Shown in pieces: positions 11,950 to 23,035 of a DNA stretch of 64,000 nt. Where the stretch lies: the NCBI RefSeq assembly GCF_035046485.1, contig NC_085137.1:447024334-447088333 (forward strand). The letters run 5' to 3'. This DNA is from Aedes albopictus (Eukaryota; Arthropoda; Insecta; Diptera; Culicidae). The number at the start of each line of letters is the position of its first letter. The first letter of the stretch is position 1. The notes under the pieces are model-generated. The model ran no database searches and had not been told where the DNA came from. It saw only the letters and a list, made by a program, of their open reading frames with translations. Both the position numbers and the translations under genes were made by a program.

Positions 11950-12839
11950 AATCCACCTAGTGGTGATAGTGCCTTTCTCGTCGAATATGTACTCATGATC
12001 TTTCCGTCGATGCAATCAATCTTGCCTTAGAGTCAGTGATCAGCCCCAAATCTCTGTTCTTTGGTAACGAACGAGAAGGAGGAAATGCTCATAACAGCGA
12101 TCTGGGACTGTACCACTTACGAGTTTCTGAATCATGAGAATACTGTATTTAGAAAATCCAGAATTTTATCAAGGTCATAATCGAATTAGGGCACTTTTTC
12201 CGACGTTATGTTCAACGTATGGGCAGAGCAGAAAGTATCAGTCCTTTCAGTTGACTGCTTGACCACCATTACTGGAGACTGTTTCATACCAAGATGACAA
12301 TTACTAGCCAGGATTAAGCTTTTTTCACAGATATCACTTTGACAATGTTTTATCTGCACACTTTATGCTATATTTTATTATCATTGGTTACAAGATTCAA
12401 GTAAAAATTTTTATGAAGTAATTAATTTGAATTGCGAATGCTATATCACATTCAAATATCAACCACATTAAAGATCTCACTCTCCAGTCACATCAAAATT
12501 TTGTGCAGTAATTTTAGACGCAAATAAAGATTTAAAGAATGTTCGGGGCTGATGCGCTTGAATTTTAATTTTTCCATACAATGTTGACCCATCCTACTGT
12601 AAATTTACGTCTCAGGAATCCAAAATGGTGTGATTTGATGAGATCACTTTAGTTTTTTTAATAGGTTTTTGCATTTCTTACACATATCCATCGCTTGCAT
12701 TGATTTAGTTCATTTTTGTAATTCCGCTGAAGAACCCAACGCTGCTTCTGCAACACCACCTGTGGCCTCTTATGTAATCTGAGTCTATTTTGTATTGCTT
12801 ACGAGACCCCCGGAACTAAAAACTCTACCGGTAGTAACT

Positions 12840-14340
12840 TCGGTGGACTGTGGCCATTTTCTTATTATCCATGCATCAGGTTACTGACAAAAAAGCGATT
12901 TGATGTACCGCAAGCATGGGGTTGATGCAATTTTTTACATATCCACTTCCAGTGGGACACCCTTAACCAGATCCGGAAAATTTACATGGTTCATTTTTAC
13001 ATTTGACCAATTCCGGCAGGACACCTGAACCGGTTGTGGAACACTACCGGTGGTCTCTAACGTAATCTGAGCTGATTTTCTTGAAAACCGTTCATCAGCT
13101 TATCGAAAAAACCGCGATTTGATGAAGCGCATGCATGAAGTTCGGTTCCCTTCTACATTTGACCACATCCGGAGGGACACCGGGAACCGATTCCGGGACA
13201 CTACTAGTTTTTCCAAGCATGAACTGAGATATTTTTTCTTGGTAACCGTTCATCAGGATACCTTAAAAGCCATTTGATGTGTCGCGAATAGTTTTTGGTT
13301 CTCTTTTACATTCGGCTACTTTCAGCGAGACACCTCGAACCGATTCCTATCAGTAGTTTCTATTGTGGGCTTAGCCTGTTTCTTGCTGATCGTAAAAGTT
13401 ATCGAAAAGGGCACGATTTGATGTGTCGCATGTATGAAATAGGTCACTTCCGGCGGGACACCAGGAACCGGTTCCGGGATGCTACTAATTCAGATATGAT
13501 CTGAGACTATTTTCCTGCTTACCGTTCCTCAGGGTATAGAAAAAGCTGCGATTTGATGTGTTGCATGCATGGGTTTGGCTCACTTTTATATTTGGCCACT
13601 TCCGGCGGGTTACCCGGAACCAGTTCCGGAACACTACCGGATCAGATATGGTCTGAGACTATTTTCCTGTTTACCATTCATCAGGTTACAGAAAAAGCGG
13701 TGATTTGATGTGTCGCATGCATGGGTGTGTTTCACTTTTATATTTGGCCACTTCCGGCGGGACACCCGGAACCGGTTCTGGTATGGTATACCGGTTTAGG
13801 TATGGTCTGAGACTATTTTCCTCTCTCTCTCTCTTCTTGGCGTAACGTCCTCACTGGGACAAAGCCTGCTTCTCAGCTTAGTGTTCTATGAGCACTTCCA
13901 CAGTTATTAACTGAGAGCTTCCTCTGCCAATGACCATTTTGCATGTGTATATCGTGTGGCAGGCACGAAGATACTCTATGCCCAAGGAAGTCAAGGAAAT
14001 TTCCTTTACGAAAAGATCCTGGACCGACCGGGAATCGAACCCGTCACCCTCAGCATGGTCATGCTGAATACCCGTGCGTTTACCGCCTCGGCTATATGGG
14101 CCGAACTATTTTCCTGTCTACCGTTAATCAGGTTATGGAGAAAGCTTCGATTTGATGTGTCGCATGCATGGGTTTGGTTCACTTTTATATTTGGCCACTT
14201 CCGGCGGGACACCCGGAACCGGTTCCGGAACACTACCGGTTCAGGTATAGTCTGCGACTATTTTCCTGCATACTGTTCATCAGATAATCGAAAATGCCGT
14301 GGTTTGATGGGTCGCATGCATGGGTTTGTTGCAATTTCAT
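12840..14340 (+). repeat. Tandem array, about 153 bp unit
   Basis: Units carry, in order, ACTTCCGGCGGGACACC, GGAACCGGTTCCGG, GTCTGAGACTATTTTCCTG, ACCGTTCATCAGGTTA and GATTTGATGTGTCGCATGCA. The GATTTGATG landmark recurs near 12,897, 13,117, 13,272, 13,416, 13,551, 13,703, 14,150 and 14,303. Later spacings are about 152-154 bp once the SINE insertion is removed, while earlier ones range from 135 to 219. Units at the right are most alike, so the array decays leftward. Confidence 0.8.
13823..14104 (-). mobile_element. Feilai-like tRNA-related SINE, complete, 11 bp TSD
   Basis: Read on the minus strand it begins with a tRNA-related head (GGCCCATATAGCCGAGGCGG with box A, then GACGGGTTCGATTCCCGGTC with box B). 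It continues with a tRNA-unrelated body (AAGGAAATTTCCTTGACTTC, CACACGATATACACATGCAA, GGCAGAGGAAGCTCTCAG) and ends in an AAGAAGAGAGAGAG tail. The 11 bp ACTATTTTCCT occurs immediately on both sides (13,812-13,822 and 14,105-14,115). Without the SINE the host array unit is restored, so this is a clean target-primed insertion. Assignment to Feilai is from memory of that Aedes family. Confidence 0.85.
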
Positions 14341-14518
14341 ATCTGGCCCCTTCCTGGGGTACCGGTCCGGAACACCTAAATGGCCATAACTCCGGAACGG
14401 CTGGACCGATTCAAACCATTTTCAATAGGAAACAATGGGACAATATTCCGCGTCGATTGAAACCAAAAGTGTTGAAATCGGATGATATTTACTATCCTAA
14501 AGTGAGGTGACATTTTTG

Positions 14519-14600
14519 TACACATACACACATACACACGCACACACACACACACCCACACAAAAACATACATACATACACACATACACACACACAGACA
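14519..14600. repeat. (CA)n/(CATA)n microsatellite
   Basis: Impure CA and CATA repeats, part of the composite element's right portion. The ORF on the opposite strand (repeating Cys/Val/Met) is a microsatellite translation. Confidence 0.9.
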
Positions 14601-14734
14601 TCATCTCAACTCGTCGAGCTGAGTCGAATAGTATATAAGACTTGGCCCTCCGGGGGTTCTATCAAGACTTCATTTTTGGAGTGAACATATAGCCTTTCGG
14701 TACACCTTGGTGTACGAGAAAGGCAAAAAATAAC

Positions 14735-15300
14735 GAACTTCTGAAATCTATCATAAAAAAGTTCTTGAAAAAGGAGTCCCTGGAAAAAAATCTAGAGAAG
14801 AAAATAACCAGAGGAATTTCCGAATTCCTGTAGTAATTACTAAAGGAATTCTTGCATGCAAGTGTACAGAAACATGCAAATGTTTTAAAGTTGTTCTTAA
14901 ATACGGGATTCATGGAGGATTTCCTAAAGATATCCATGGAGCAATAGCGGAAGAAATGCAGGGAAGGTTTTATAAAGAAGTTCCTGAACTAATTTCTAGG
15001 GTAATGTCTAGCATACTTCGGAGGAAGTTCTGAAGGAAACTAAATTTTCTAAAAAAATCCTGAAGGATTTCACATTGAAATTTTCGAAGGCAATCATGGC
15101 AGATTTTTTTGAGAATTCCCTGTGCGATTTTTTGAAGGAATCGCTGAAGGAATTTCCGAATATATGAGAAATGAAATAAATCCTTGAGGAAATTTTCCCA
15201 ATAAAATTTTGATAAACTTGGTGGGTTATCCGTGAAATAATTTCTGAAAAAAATCTCTGAAAGATTTATTTTATGTGTATGGATTTATGAAGGAATCGTT
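14735..15300. repeat. Degenerate minisatellite
   Basis: GGAATTTCCGAATTCCTG / GAAGTTCCTGAAC words, diverged. Confidence 0.6.
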
Positions 15301-16568
15301 GGAAGAAGTCCTAATAATACAAGTTTTTTTTTTCACGTATAAGGGCGCAAAAGCTGGAAAACTCACTAATGTAACTTACTTGTTTATATATAAGGCCACA
15401 AAAAAACGTAGGTGGTTTTTAATATCTAGAAACAGAAATTTCAATTACGTATGCAGGCACAAAAAAGTACGGTTGTGATAGCGCAAAAAATAAGGCAAAT
15501 GATATATTACATTATATTCAGGAAGACGGAACAAAACTTCCCTAGTTTGAAAAAGGTGATTATTCTTTCAGATTGAGGAAGCGAAACATTCTGAAAAAAT
15601 GGCAGAAAAAAATCATATTAGAAATCACTAAAGATTATATGCCATACTTGATTTTAAATGTTCTCTACAGAAGGTTATGAAAACAATTAGAAGTAAGATT
15701 TTGAACTGTAGTTATTTTGCATATTCAAATGCTTCCTATAGGCAATACGGCATTTTTGCTGCTATAATAAAACCGTTATAAATTGCTACGAAAGCTGAAA
15801 GGTTGTCAATTTGATACTTGGGCTGTTTGTCTGGGTAATTTGTGGACAGCGCCTAGTTGTATTTTAATCTATATATAAAAGCTTGCTACGCCCTTTTCAC
15901 ATGTCATTTTAGATTTATGTACTCCGAGCCTATGGCATAAAAGAGGTTGCAGATCACAAATTATTAAAATAACAGTTTCATAAAAAGTATTTCTAAAATT
16001 TCATGAAAAGATCTATGGATTTCCATGAATGTTCCAGAAATTTCTCGAACAAAATCAATGGCTTCTATCTTAACTACACTATGCTTTATATGCACTGCTT
16101 CATTCATACTACTTCACATTATTCGGCATCGTAAAGTATAAGAAGGGTACAAATTTGTCTTCAATGTGGCCACCCGAGCAAAGTCTGATAGCAAATTGAA
16201 AACTAATTTTGATGTTGTGATATTGCAAATTTTGATAACTTTGACTGCTGTCGTTCTGGTCGTTTTAAAACATCAAATGTGATAGCAAATTGAAAACAAT
16301 TCCTGCTATCGATGATAGCAAATTGATAACTGTTTTTGTTATCAGCGCAAAAAAAAATGAAAAATCGTTAAATGTAGAGATTTTCGGTTGATAATTGCAC
16401 TAATAATATCTCCCTAAAATTATTTACATAGTTTACTAAAAGGTTGAAATCTATTCTAACACTTAGTGTTTACATTAATTTAAAATGACAGTAAACCGAA
16501 AACAAAATTTGAACTCAAATTAAGTAAAGAGAAATTGAAATCAAAACGTTATATCAATTTGTTGTTGA
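15301..16568. other. Spacer with a short GATAGCAAATTG repeat
   Basis: AT-rich and mostly featureless. Between 16,185 and 16,345 the word TGATAGCAAATTGAAAAC occurs three times with variants, interleaved with TGTTATCAG. This is probably the inner part of a MITE whose ends I could not define. Confidence 0.35.
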
Positions 16569-16835
16569 ATACAGATAATATTTTCTTTTTGCTGTAATTT
16601 TGTTGTTGGACTTTGCCCGGGCATCCTTCCGCCCGGACCGCTTCACACTTACCGTGTGGTACCGGACGTCTGCTGCAGCAAGAGTATTCGCGACGCCGTC
16701 TGTCTGAACTGGATTCGCGTCGCAAGTGTGGCATGCTGCCTCAAATCGGCTAAGTGCAAATTCTCCTGTTGTGGAAAAGTGAGCCTTAGCAGACCGTTCG
16801 CGTTGACTAGTTGTTGCGAAAATTTAAATTTATGA
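16569..16835 (+). CDS. Possible cysteine-rich exon fragment
   Basis: An uninterrupted + frame without ATG runs to a TGA at 16,833-16,835. From 16,614 it encodes 73 residues with 11 cysteines, four of them in CC pairs (for example VACCLKSAKCKFSCCGK). The stretch is GC-richer than its flanks. There is no clear splice acceptor upstream. Disulfide-rich composition would suit a secreted protein, but I recognise no family and the frame may be chance. Another short + frame (MAPSVDSKVPKDPMMAAVV...) starts just downstream near 16,841. Confidence 0.25.
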   Translation: MQIIFSFCCNFVVGLCPGILPPGPLHTYRVVPDVCCSKSIRDAVCLNWIRVASVACCLKSAKCKFSCCGKVSLSRPFALTSCCENLNL

Positions 16836-16989
16836 TGCAAAATGGCACCAAGTGTAGATTCAAAAGTCCCGAAAGATCCGATGATGGCTGCTGTCGTCAT
16901 CGCCGGTATTATTGTTTAAGGGCGCAGTTGGATGCTGTGTGTCTATCTTTTGGCTATCGCTTGGTGGGTCAGTCGGTTAGCAGTTTGAA

Positions 16990-17172
16990 CTAAGCGTAGT
17001 TGTGCAGCGTGGGATCAATCTCGGTGATGATGACCCGGCGATTGGTGATGGACTTTACGAACTCAATACTAATGCGCTTAGTGTTGTTTAGCGTCACGAG
17101 ATCGTATTGTGGATGATTATATAGCAATTTACTGCTATTCAAAATTGACGCATTTTCCGAAGGACTTCTTAT
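16990..17172 (-). pseudogene. Possible coding fragment, unknown family
   Basis: A minus frame open for 61 codons ends at TAG (16,990-16,992). Its C-terminal part (DLVTLNNTKRISIEFVKSI, then TNRRVIITEIDPTLHN) has protein-like composition and GC-richer codons, whereas the first 20 residues look like AT-rich non-coding DNA. This suggests an exon or pseudogene piece entering near 17,105. No start codon, and no family recognised. Confidence 0.3.
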
Positions 17173-17422
17173 TCATTTCAAATCTGCTTTACAGGGACAT
17201 CACATATTTTTTCCCGTATATGAAAACAGTCTACAACTATTATCCTATATATTTCTTAACTGACCAACAATTGAGAAACAATAGATGTACAACCTCAAGC
17301 AACAATTCAACAACCCAATCGCCAAAAATTAAGTTTCAATCATCTCTAATTAGATGTCTCACTGCATGATGCACGACACCCGTAACTAACTTGACATCTT
17401 CACATTTTGGGTGCCCCTGGGC

Positions 17423-17654
17423 TATAAATCGCTGTAGCAGAAAGAAATCCCGCAACATTCAGTTTCGCACCAAAATTTGCCCACTTTTTGCCGAGTGTTC
17501 GTCAAACCGCACTTAGCCGGTTGAATTAGAAGAGATGTCACACATTTGCGTGCCTCATGGCATCATTTATCATGCAGTTCAAATTTGCTTCAGCCGCAGC
17601 ACACGAACAATCGCAACAATCAACATCCATCCCGATCAATAATGTGTATCTCAG
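17423..17654 (+). promoter_or_regulatory. Possible promoter and short first exon
   Basis: TATAAAT at 17,423-17,429 precedes an arthropod-type initiator TTCAGTT (A at 17,461). The spacing of about 38 bp is slightly long. About 180 bp downstream ATGTGTATCTCAG runs directly into a consensus donor (GTAAGAG at 17,655), giving a possible 13 nt coding start with an intron in phase 1. An upstream ATG at 17,535 opens a 35-codon frame that ends just before it. No second exon can be identified, so this is a pattern-based call. Confidence 0.3.
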
Positions 17655-18961
17655 GTAAGAGAACGAGTGAGTGAGTGCGGAGCATGACGACCTAGGTTAA
17701 AAATTTGCCATTAATAACACTATTTGCGACAGCCACAGCAATAGTGGTGATCAAGCTCTTTACTTGCATCTTGTGAAATGCAAATCTCCCAGCGATGAAG
17801 CTGTGACATCGCATTCGAATAAATACCAATATTTACATAAAGCACGTAATTTCAATTCATTGTAACATTTAATTAAGCACATCTGTACAGTGTACACACA
17901 TTAATCGATCGTAAACGTCATTGTCGTTGGTTTCCCTGGAGGATCTTCGTATGGTCAAAGCTATCTGAGTCTGAAAAAATGTGGAGTTCAAGAAAAAATG
18001 CTCCTGTATTGAATTAATAAAACTAGTTTACAGCATTTTTGAACTCGGTAAGCTGATGATCATTTTTGGTGTAGAATCATGCCCTGAGCTCGAAAACGCG
18101 AAGGAAAAAAAATACAGTAGAGCGGAATTTTTTTCGACTTTCCATACAGGGTTGATGATTTGAAATCGATTTTTGTTCTATTTTTAAGCAACGTCGCTCA
18201 CTTCACACATCTCATTCTCCCTAATCAATGCTTCGATTGAGCTGAATTTTTTACTGTAACTCGCCTACACATGATATGTCAAATAAACGCTGAGAAAAAA
18301 AAATTAGCTTGATTTTTTTGTATTGAAAAAAATACATTTCTTCATATATTTTTGGAAATTTGGCTAAAATTTAAGGAGATCGTCCCTAAAGCTCGCCAAT
18401 ATCTTGAATTTCATCAATCTGACGCAAAACCTGAATTCAGATGATCGAATGGTATTGTATCCAGCTTTTAATTTATGGAAAAAGATTTGAAATTGGTTGA
18501 ACAAAATGCAAGATATGTATTTGAATTTTGGTAAATTCCATATTTTAAAATGTTGTAACACTCAAAAACTGCTCTTCTTAAAAATTTTTGAAGCACGGTT
18601 TGGAAATCAGTGCTAAATTGTACTTCAAAAATTTTGGTGGTTGACATAAGTTCACGACTTTTGTTTTATTTTGTAAACTACTGTAATTTTTGGATAATTT
18701 TCACAAGATGTTACCTGTTTATTTGTATCAATTGAAATGTATTCATCGACTTCAAAACAATTACAATTTTAAAAAAAGTGAATCAACAATTCCTTGCCCT
18801 AACACTTGGTTCTTGATTGCAGTCCTCCACCTTCGGCCGCATCCCACATTTGCCAGATGGTTCTTCAACTCGTCTGCCCACCTTGCACGCTGGGCCCTCC
18901 ATCAAGTGTAAAATTAGCATAGGTTAAAATACACAGAAATAAAAATTAAAATAAAGCTGCC
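17655..18961. other. Spacer, nothing recognised
   Basis: AT-rich, with no repeats, palindromes or coding signals that I can support. Confidence 0.4.
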
Positions 18962-19765
18962 CTCCATGTCTTCTTGCACCATTTGGATCTTTTGCCATTA
19001 CCAGCTTTGCATAGTTGATGTCCGGCATTCTCACAATATACCTTGCCCATCGTATCCTTCCAGCTTTTGTCACCCTCGGATGCTAGACTCGCCGTATAGT
19101 GCAGCGAGTTCGTGGTTCATTATTCGCTGCCAAACACCATTCTCCTACAAACCGCCAAAGATAGTCCTAAGCCACTTCGAGTTCTTGTATGTCCTCCTCC
19201 TCGAGCATAGTCGTGTGCCCGTAGAGTTCCACCGGTCTTATCGACGTCTTGTATATGGTGCAATTGGTTGCGGGGTTGAATCTTTTGCGACCGCAGGATC
19301 TTGTAGAGACCATAGTAGGCCCGATCGATGATGTGCCTTCGTATTTCACGGCTACCATTGTTGTCTACCGTTATTAAGGATCCGAGGTAGACGAAATCTT
19401 CCTCCACCATGAAGGTATATCCCTTTATCGTAACAGTGCTGCCTCGGCTTACCCTGTCGTTCGCAGTTCCTCCAACCAGCATGTACTTCACTTTGGACGC
19501 GTTCCCCTCTAGTCCTTGGACTTTGAATGCTTCACGCCGACGTACAGCTCTGCTACCGTTCCAAATTTTCTAGCAATAAAGTCCATGTCATCCGCAAATC
19601 AGACAAATTGACCGGTGAAAATAACGCATCCGTCGTTGAGCCCGACTCATCGCATTTCACCTTCCAGGGCGATATTGAACAGCAGGCATAAGAGTCCAAC
19701 ACCTTGTCGTAGTCTCCGACCTAGCTCGTAGCCGTAGTATGACCGAACAGAACTCTCGAGGCATA
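18962..19765 (-). pseudogene. RTE-like LINE reverse transcriptase C-terminal fragment
   Basis: Across several minus frames the order of motifs is that of a LINE RT: a QG.GL..LLFNIALEG motif, the FADD catalytic box (about 19,590), a KYMLVGG block, EDFVYLGSLITVDNN, an SREIRRHI segment, RPV.LYGH and NHELAALYG near 19,110. Frameshifts and stops break it into at least four pieces, and the 5' half is absent. The motif set resembles RTE-clade proteins often labelled craniofacial-development-protein-2-like. A related but distinct copy lies at 49,545-54,225. Confidence 0.8.
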
Positions 19766-19959
19766 CTAAATACATAGCCAACGGCAACACATACGGTTCG
19801 GTGCCTAGGTAGGTGAAGTGCGGGAGTAAGTCTCAGTACTATACAAAAAAAAACAATTCGCTCTCCCTTGTATAACTAGAAGGCACAAGCGTGTTGAGAG
19901 GTTGGCATCTAAGCCGAAAGAGAGATGGAATTGTGCAAATAGGAGTGTTCATGGTGTGG

Positions 19960-20156
19960 GTTCGGAGTCAGTTTGGCCTTCTATTCCGCAGAATTGTTAT
20001 TTGTTCTGAGGATTAGTTGGCTCAAGGGTCGGTCTAGCGAATACGGAGTCGTGGGTTCGAATCCCACCAGAAAGCGATTTTCTATTCACAGTTTCATTTT
20101 TCAATTTGCCACTTAATCAACTTTCTGTGTCTTCTAATTTTCAAATTTTTCCCAGT
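19960..20156 (+). mobile_element. tRNA-derived SINE, family S1, copy 2
   Basis: Same order as copy 1: TTCGGAGTCAGTTTGGCC, TTCCGCAGAATTGTTA, box A-like TTGGCTCAAGGG, CGGTCTAGCGAATACGGAG, box B in GGGTTCGAATCCCACC, and an AT-rich tail. Opposite orientation to copy 1, about 17.5 kb away. The two copies differ mainly in the D-arm. Confidence 0.7.
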
Positions 20157-20289
20157 ACGCGGGTGTTCTCGATGAAATTGAGCGGTGTGCAGTTCCACGT
20201 ATCGAGTTTCCAATCACAAGTCACTTTTCGTCGCTGGGGTCGTTGTATCAGTTCTTATTCTCGTGGGGGCTGTCCATAAATACCGTGGT

Positions 20290-21145
20290 CATTTTTCTGG
20301 ATAGTCGTTTCGGGCTGCCTTCAAGAATTTCCTTGAAGCTTTCTTCATGAATTACTCCCAAGGTTCTTTCAAGAATTTCCCCTAGGCTTTTGTTGGGGAT
20401 TCATCTAGAGATTTTATCAAGGATTCTTCCCGGGATTCATTCTGAGATTGCTTCATTGCTTTCTCCGGGATTCCTTCCTGTATTCTATCAGGTATTCCTC
20501 CTTTGATTCACTTAGTGATTCATATGTAGATTTCTGCTGGATTTTCAAGGCATTCCTTTAGAAATGTATCCCTTGATTACTTTATTTTTTTTCTTTCTGG
20601 GTTTCCATAAGGAATTTGTCCCAGTATTTTTCGAAATTCCTACCGATTTTTAAATGATTCCTTCTTTGTACCTGTTCTCCCAGAACTCATTAAGGGAATT
20701 CTTATGGTAATCTTCCAGAGACTCCTTTTGAGATATCTCTTTGGATTCCTCCAATAATTCTTCCGGAAATCTCTCCTGGGATTTTTCATTAATTTTAGAT
20801 ATTCAATGGGAGTCGTTTTCAAATTGCTTCAGGGATTACTCTTAGATTCGTTAAGGGATTCCATCAGGAATCTATTGTAGGATTGTTAAAAATATTTCTT
20901 TAGAATTTTTTCAGGTCTACCTCCCTTGAACTCTTCTTGAACTTCTTCAGGGCTTCCTTTGTGGAGTTTTTATAGAATTCCTTCAGGAAATACACCCAAG
21001 ATTCCTTCATTGACTCCTCCCGATATGTTCTACTGAAAGGGATTTTCCCCCGAGATTTTTCTAGGAATTCCTTCAAAAATTCCTCCGTGATTCTTTTACT
21101 AATTCTTCTTTAGGATTTCTTCATTTATTTCTTCCGGGAATCCTT
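20290..21145. repeat. Degenerate minisatellite, pyrimidine-rich on +
   Basis: ATTCCTTCAGGAATTCCTCC-type words in CT-rich orientation on the + strand. No gene. Confidence 0.7.
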
Positions 21146-21377
21146 ACGGAATGTCATTAAGGGTTCATCCAGATTTAGGGCACTGTTGTTTTCGATTCGG
21201 AATTAGGAAAATTTCATTTGTGTCCTCGAGCAGTGTGACTGACATTGAAATGTATGGTGTGCATGGACGTGGTGAATGTGGCATTTATCATTACACCAAC
21301 AAAACTAGCCATGAAAATGTTTTGACACTCTCAGGTCATTTTGACTGACCACACACATGCACGAATAAGACGGATCA

Positions 21378-21554
21378 GTGGAGCGGATCTGGTGTGATGG
21401 TTAGAACACTTGACTATCAATCCGAGGACCTGGGATCGAATCCTACTCCCGACAAACTCGCAAAAATGCGAGTTCTACCTTCGGAAGGGAAGCAAAAACG
21501 TTGGTCCCGAGATGAACTAGCCTAGGGCTAAAAATAATACAAATATAAAAAAGC
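21378..21554 (+). mobile_element. tRNA-derived SINE, family S2, copy 1, 7 bp TSD
   Basis: Starts GTGGAGCGGATCTGGTGTGA with a box A-like TGGTGTGATGG, then box B in TGGGATCGAATCC. The body contains CGAGTTCTACCTTCGGAAGG and GAACTAGCCTAGGGCTAAAA, and the element ends in an A-rich tail. CGGATCA flanks it (21,371-21,377 and 21,555-21,561). The opposite arm of foldback F keeps the uninterrupted sequence. A second copy, inverted, lies at 36,890-37,035. Confidence 0.8.
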
Positions 21555-21612
21555 GGATCATATAGGTATTCTACTATATCGATCTTGTTGCAGTCCTTTT
21601 CATGTTTATGTT

Positions 21613-22125
21613 TTTTTTTTCCTTGTTGGGGACATAATGCCACTGCGACCATTGATTTGATCTATTGTGGCGTCATCCTCTTCATTTTTTTTATTGCCGT
21701 ACTGAAAAGAACCGACACTATCAGGAGTGACTATCCTCACAGCAAATGGCGTTTGTCCCAATCAGGTACCGCGTTTCGTATGAAACTTAGAACATGTTTG
21801 GGATGAGAAGCCCAAAATTCCTGAGGCCCCATTAGGCCCCTTTCCAGAAATCTACAGCGCTTGTGATAAAGTGCAACACACTCGCACAATAAATGCTCAG
21901 ACGTTTCAGTCTCTAATTTACAAAATCGACATTTATCTTCTTGCAATTTACCAATCAATTTTAGATAGTATTTGCAAGGGCAGTGGCCAGTTATTAGTCC
22001 AGTGTAAGTACTTAGGTCATTTTTGTTCAGGTCTATTAGCCTTAGTGTGTTAATGGCGTCTGGTGTGATGAATCGCTTAGATTGACGAGAATCAGTTATG
22101 TTCATCCAGTTACGCTTAATTTTAA
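21613..22125 (-). mobile_element. 5'-truncated jockey/R1-type LINE copy with poly(A), 11 bp TSD
   Basis: A minus ORF (22,105-21,737, 122 codons) ends with a LINE C-terminal region. It has GLITGHCPCKYYLKLIG, the CRFC...SEHLLCEC knuckle-like Cys/His cluster, ASHPKHVLSFIR and VPDW. A roughly 120 bp 3' UTR follows and ends in an oligo(A) tract (T run at 21,612-21,620 on +). ATGTTTATGTT occurs on both sides (21,602-21,612 and 22,126-22,136). Only the last part of ORF2 was integrated, as is usual for target-primed insertion. The frame is intact, so the copy is fairly young. Confidence 0.8.
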
Positions 22126-22619
22126 ATGTTTATGTTACAGCTGTCAAAATGACCTGAGAGTCAGTCATTTTGAGGTTAAGTTCGTTGGTGTATTCTTCAT
22201 TACACCTACGAACCTAACCTCAAAATGACTGGCAACTCTCAGGTCATTTTAACAAATGTAACATGAGCATGGAAAGAACGGCAACAAGATCGATAAAGTA
22301 GAATATAAGATCCGTCTTTTTCGTTCATGTGTGTGGTCTGTCAAAATGGCCTGAGAATTGTCAAACATTTTCATGGCTAGCTTTGTTGGTGTAATGAAGA
22401 ATTAAAGAATTGTGGTAATTCAAAACTGTTGGGTGGGTTTCTGGGTAGACATTTTGCTCGGAGTTTCGGCAAACTTCCACTGAACTTGTGGGAATTTTGG
22501 AGGGCCCCTGGTAAGGTTGCAGTTCATACTACGTATGGCTGGGGAAATTCTTCTGAAGCAAGATGTCGTAGTGTGATTTCATTCAAAATGTGCGTAGAAA
22601 AGTGTTCTAATTTATGACC

Positions 22620-23035
22620 TGCTTGTGGGGTTCCCCCAGGAGCTCCTTTTAGGAGTATTCTTGGGCTTGATTTTGAGATTCTTTCAGGCATTCCTCTTAG
22701 GATTCCTACAGGAGTATCTATGTCGGTTTCTCTAGCAATTTCTCCAAGGATTCCTCACGTAAGTCTTCGTGAGATTCCTCGAGAGGTTCTTTTAGATTTT
22801 CCAAGAGTTTCTTGTTATTTTCTATAGAGGCCTCATCTTGAATTCCTCCAGTAGCTTCAAGAGGTCCTTCCGAAAGTCTCCAAGGAGGTCCTACCAGAAT
22901 TTCTTTTGAGATTACTTTCCTGTTTCCTCCAAGAACTTCTTCTGTGATTTCTCCAGGAGTTCCGAGATTTCTTCGAGAATTTCTAGATTTTTTTTATAGT
23001 TTTGTCCTGAGACTCCTCCAGAAATTCTTCCGGAT
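22620..23035. repeat. Degenerate minisatellite, pyrimidine-rich on +
   Basis: ATTCCTCCAGGAGTTCTTC-type words. Confidence 0.65.

Larger units (their letters stand above)
11950..14728. mobile_element. Composite mosquito repeat with inverted ends and internal array
   Basis: The left edge contains GCCTTTCTCGT (11,971-11,981) and the right edge its inverted copy ACGAGAAAGGC (14,714-14,724). Between them are a diverged left portion, a tandem array (12,840-14,340), a block beginning AATGGCCATAACTCCGGAAC, a CA/TA microsatellite and a conserved right tail (GAGCTGAGTCGA ... CTTTCGGTACACCTTGGTGT). From memory, very similar right tails are frequent in Aedes and Culex. I cannot assign a superfamily. No transposase or RT frame is present. 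Confidence 0.6.
21288..22397. mobile_element. Foldback element F, split by a SINE and a LINE
   Basis: The outer ends are inverted copies (TCATTACACCAACAAA...CTAGCCATG and complement). If the SINE (21,378-21,554) and the LINE (21,613-22,125), each with one TSD copy, are removed, the remaining roughly 400 bp folds end to end on itself. Successive inner words also pair: GACGGATC, TCTACT..ATCGATCTTGTTGC, CATG..TATGTTAC, AAAATGACCTGAGAGT and CATTTTGAGGTTA. The centre is a few bases near 22,195. No ORF of its own. Confidence 0.8.

Noticed and set aside
14020..14104. Leu- or Ser-type tRNA gene on the minus strand
   Set aside because: It is the head of a complete Feilai-like SINE with an 11 bp target duplication.
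13943..14510. 184-residue plus-strand ORF
   Set aside because: It runs through the Feilai SINE in antisense and then the array, so it is a composite of repeats.
14662..14937. Plus/minus frames around the composite repeat's right edge as genes
   Set aside because: They span the conserved mosquito repeat tail and minisatellite and have no constraint.
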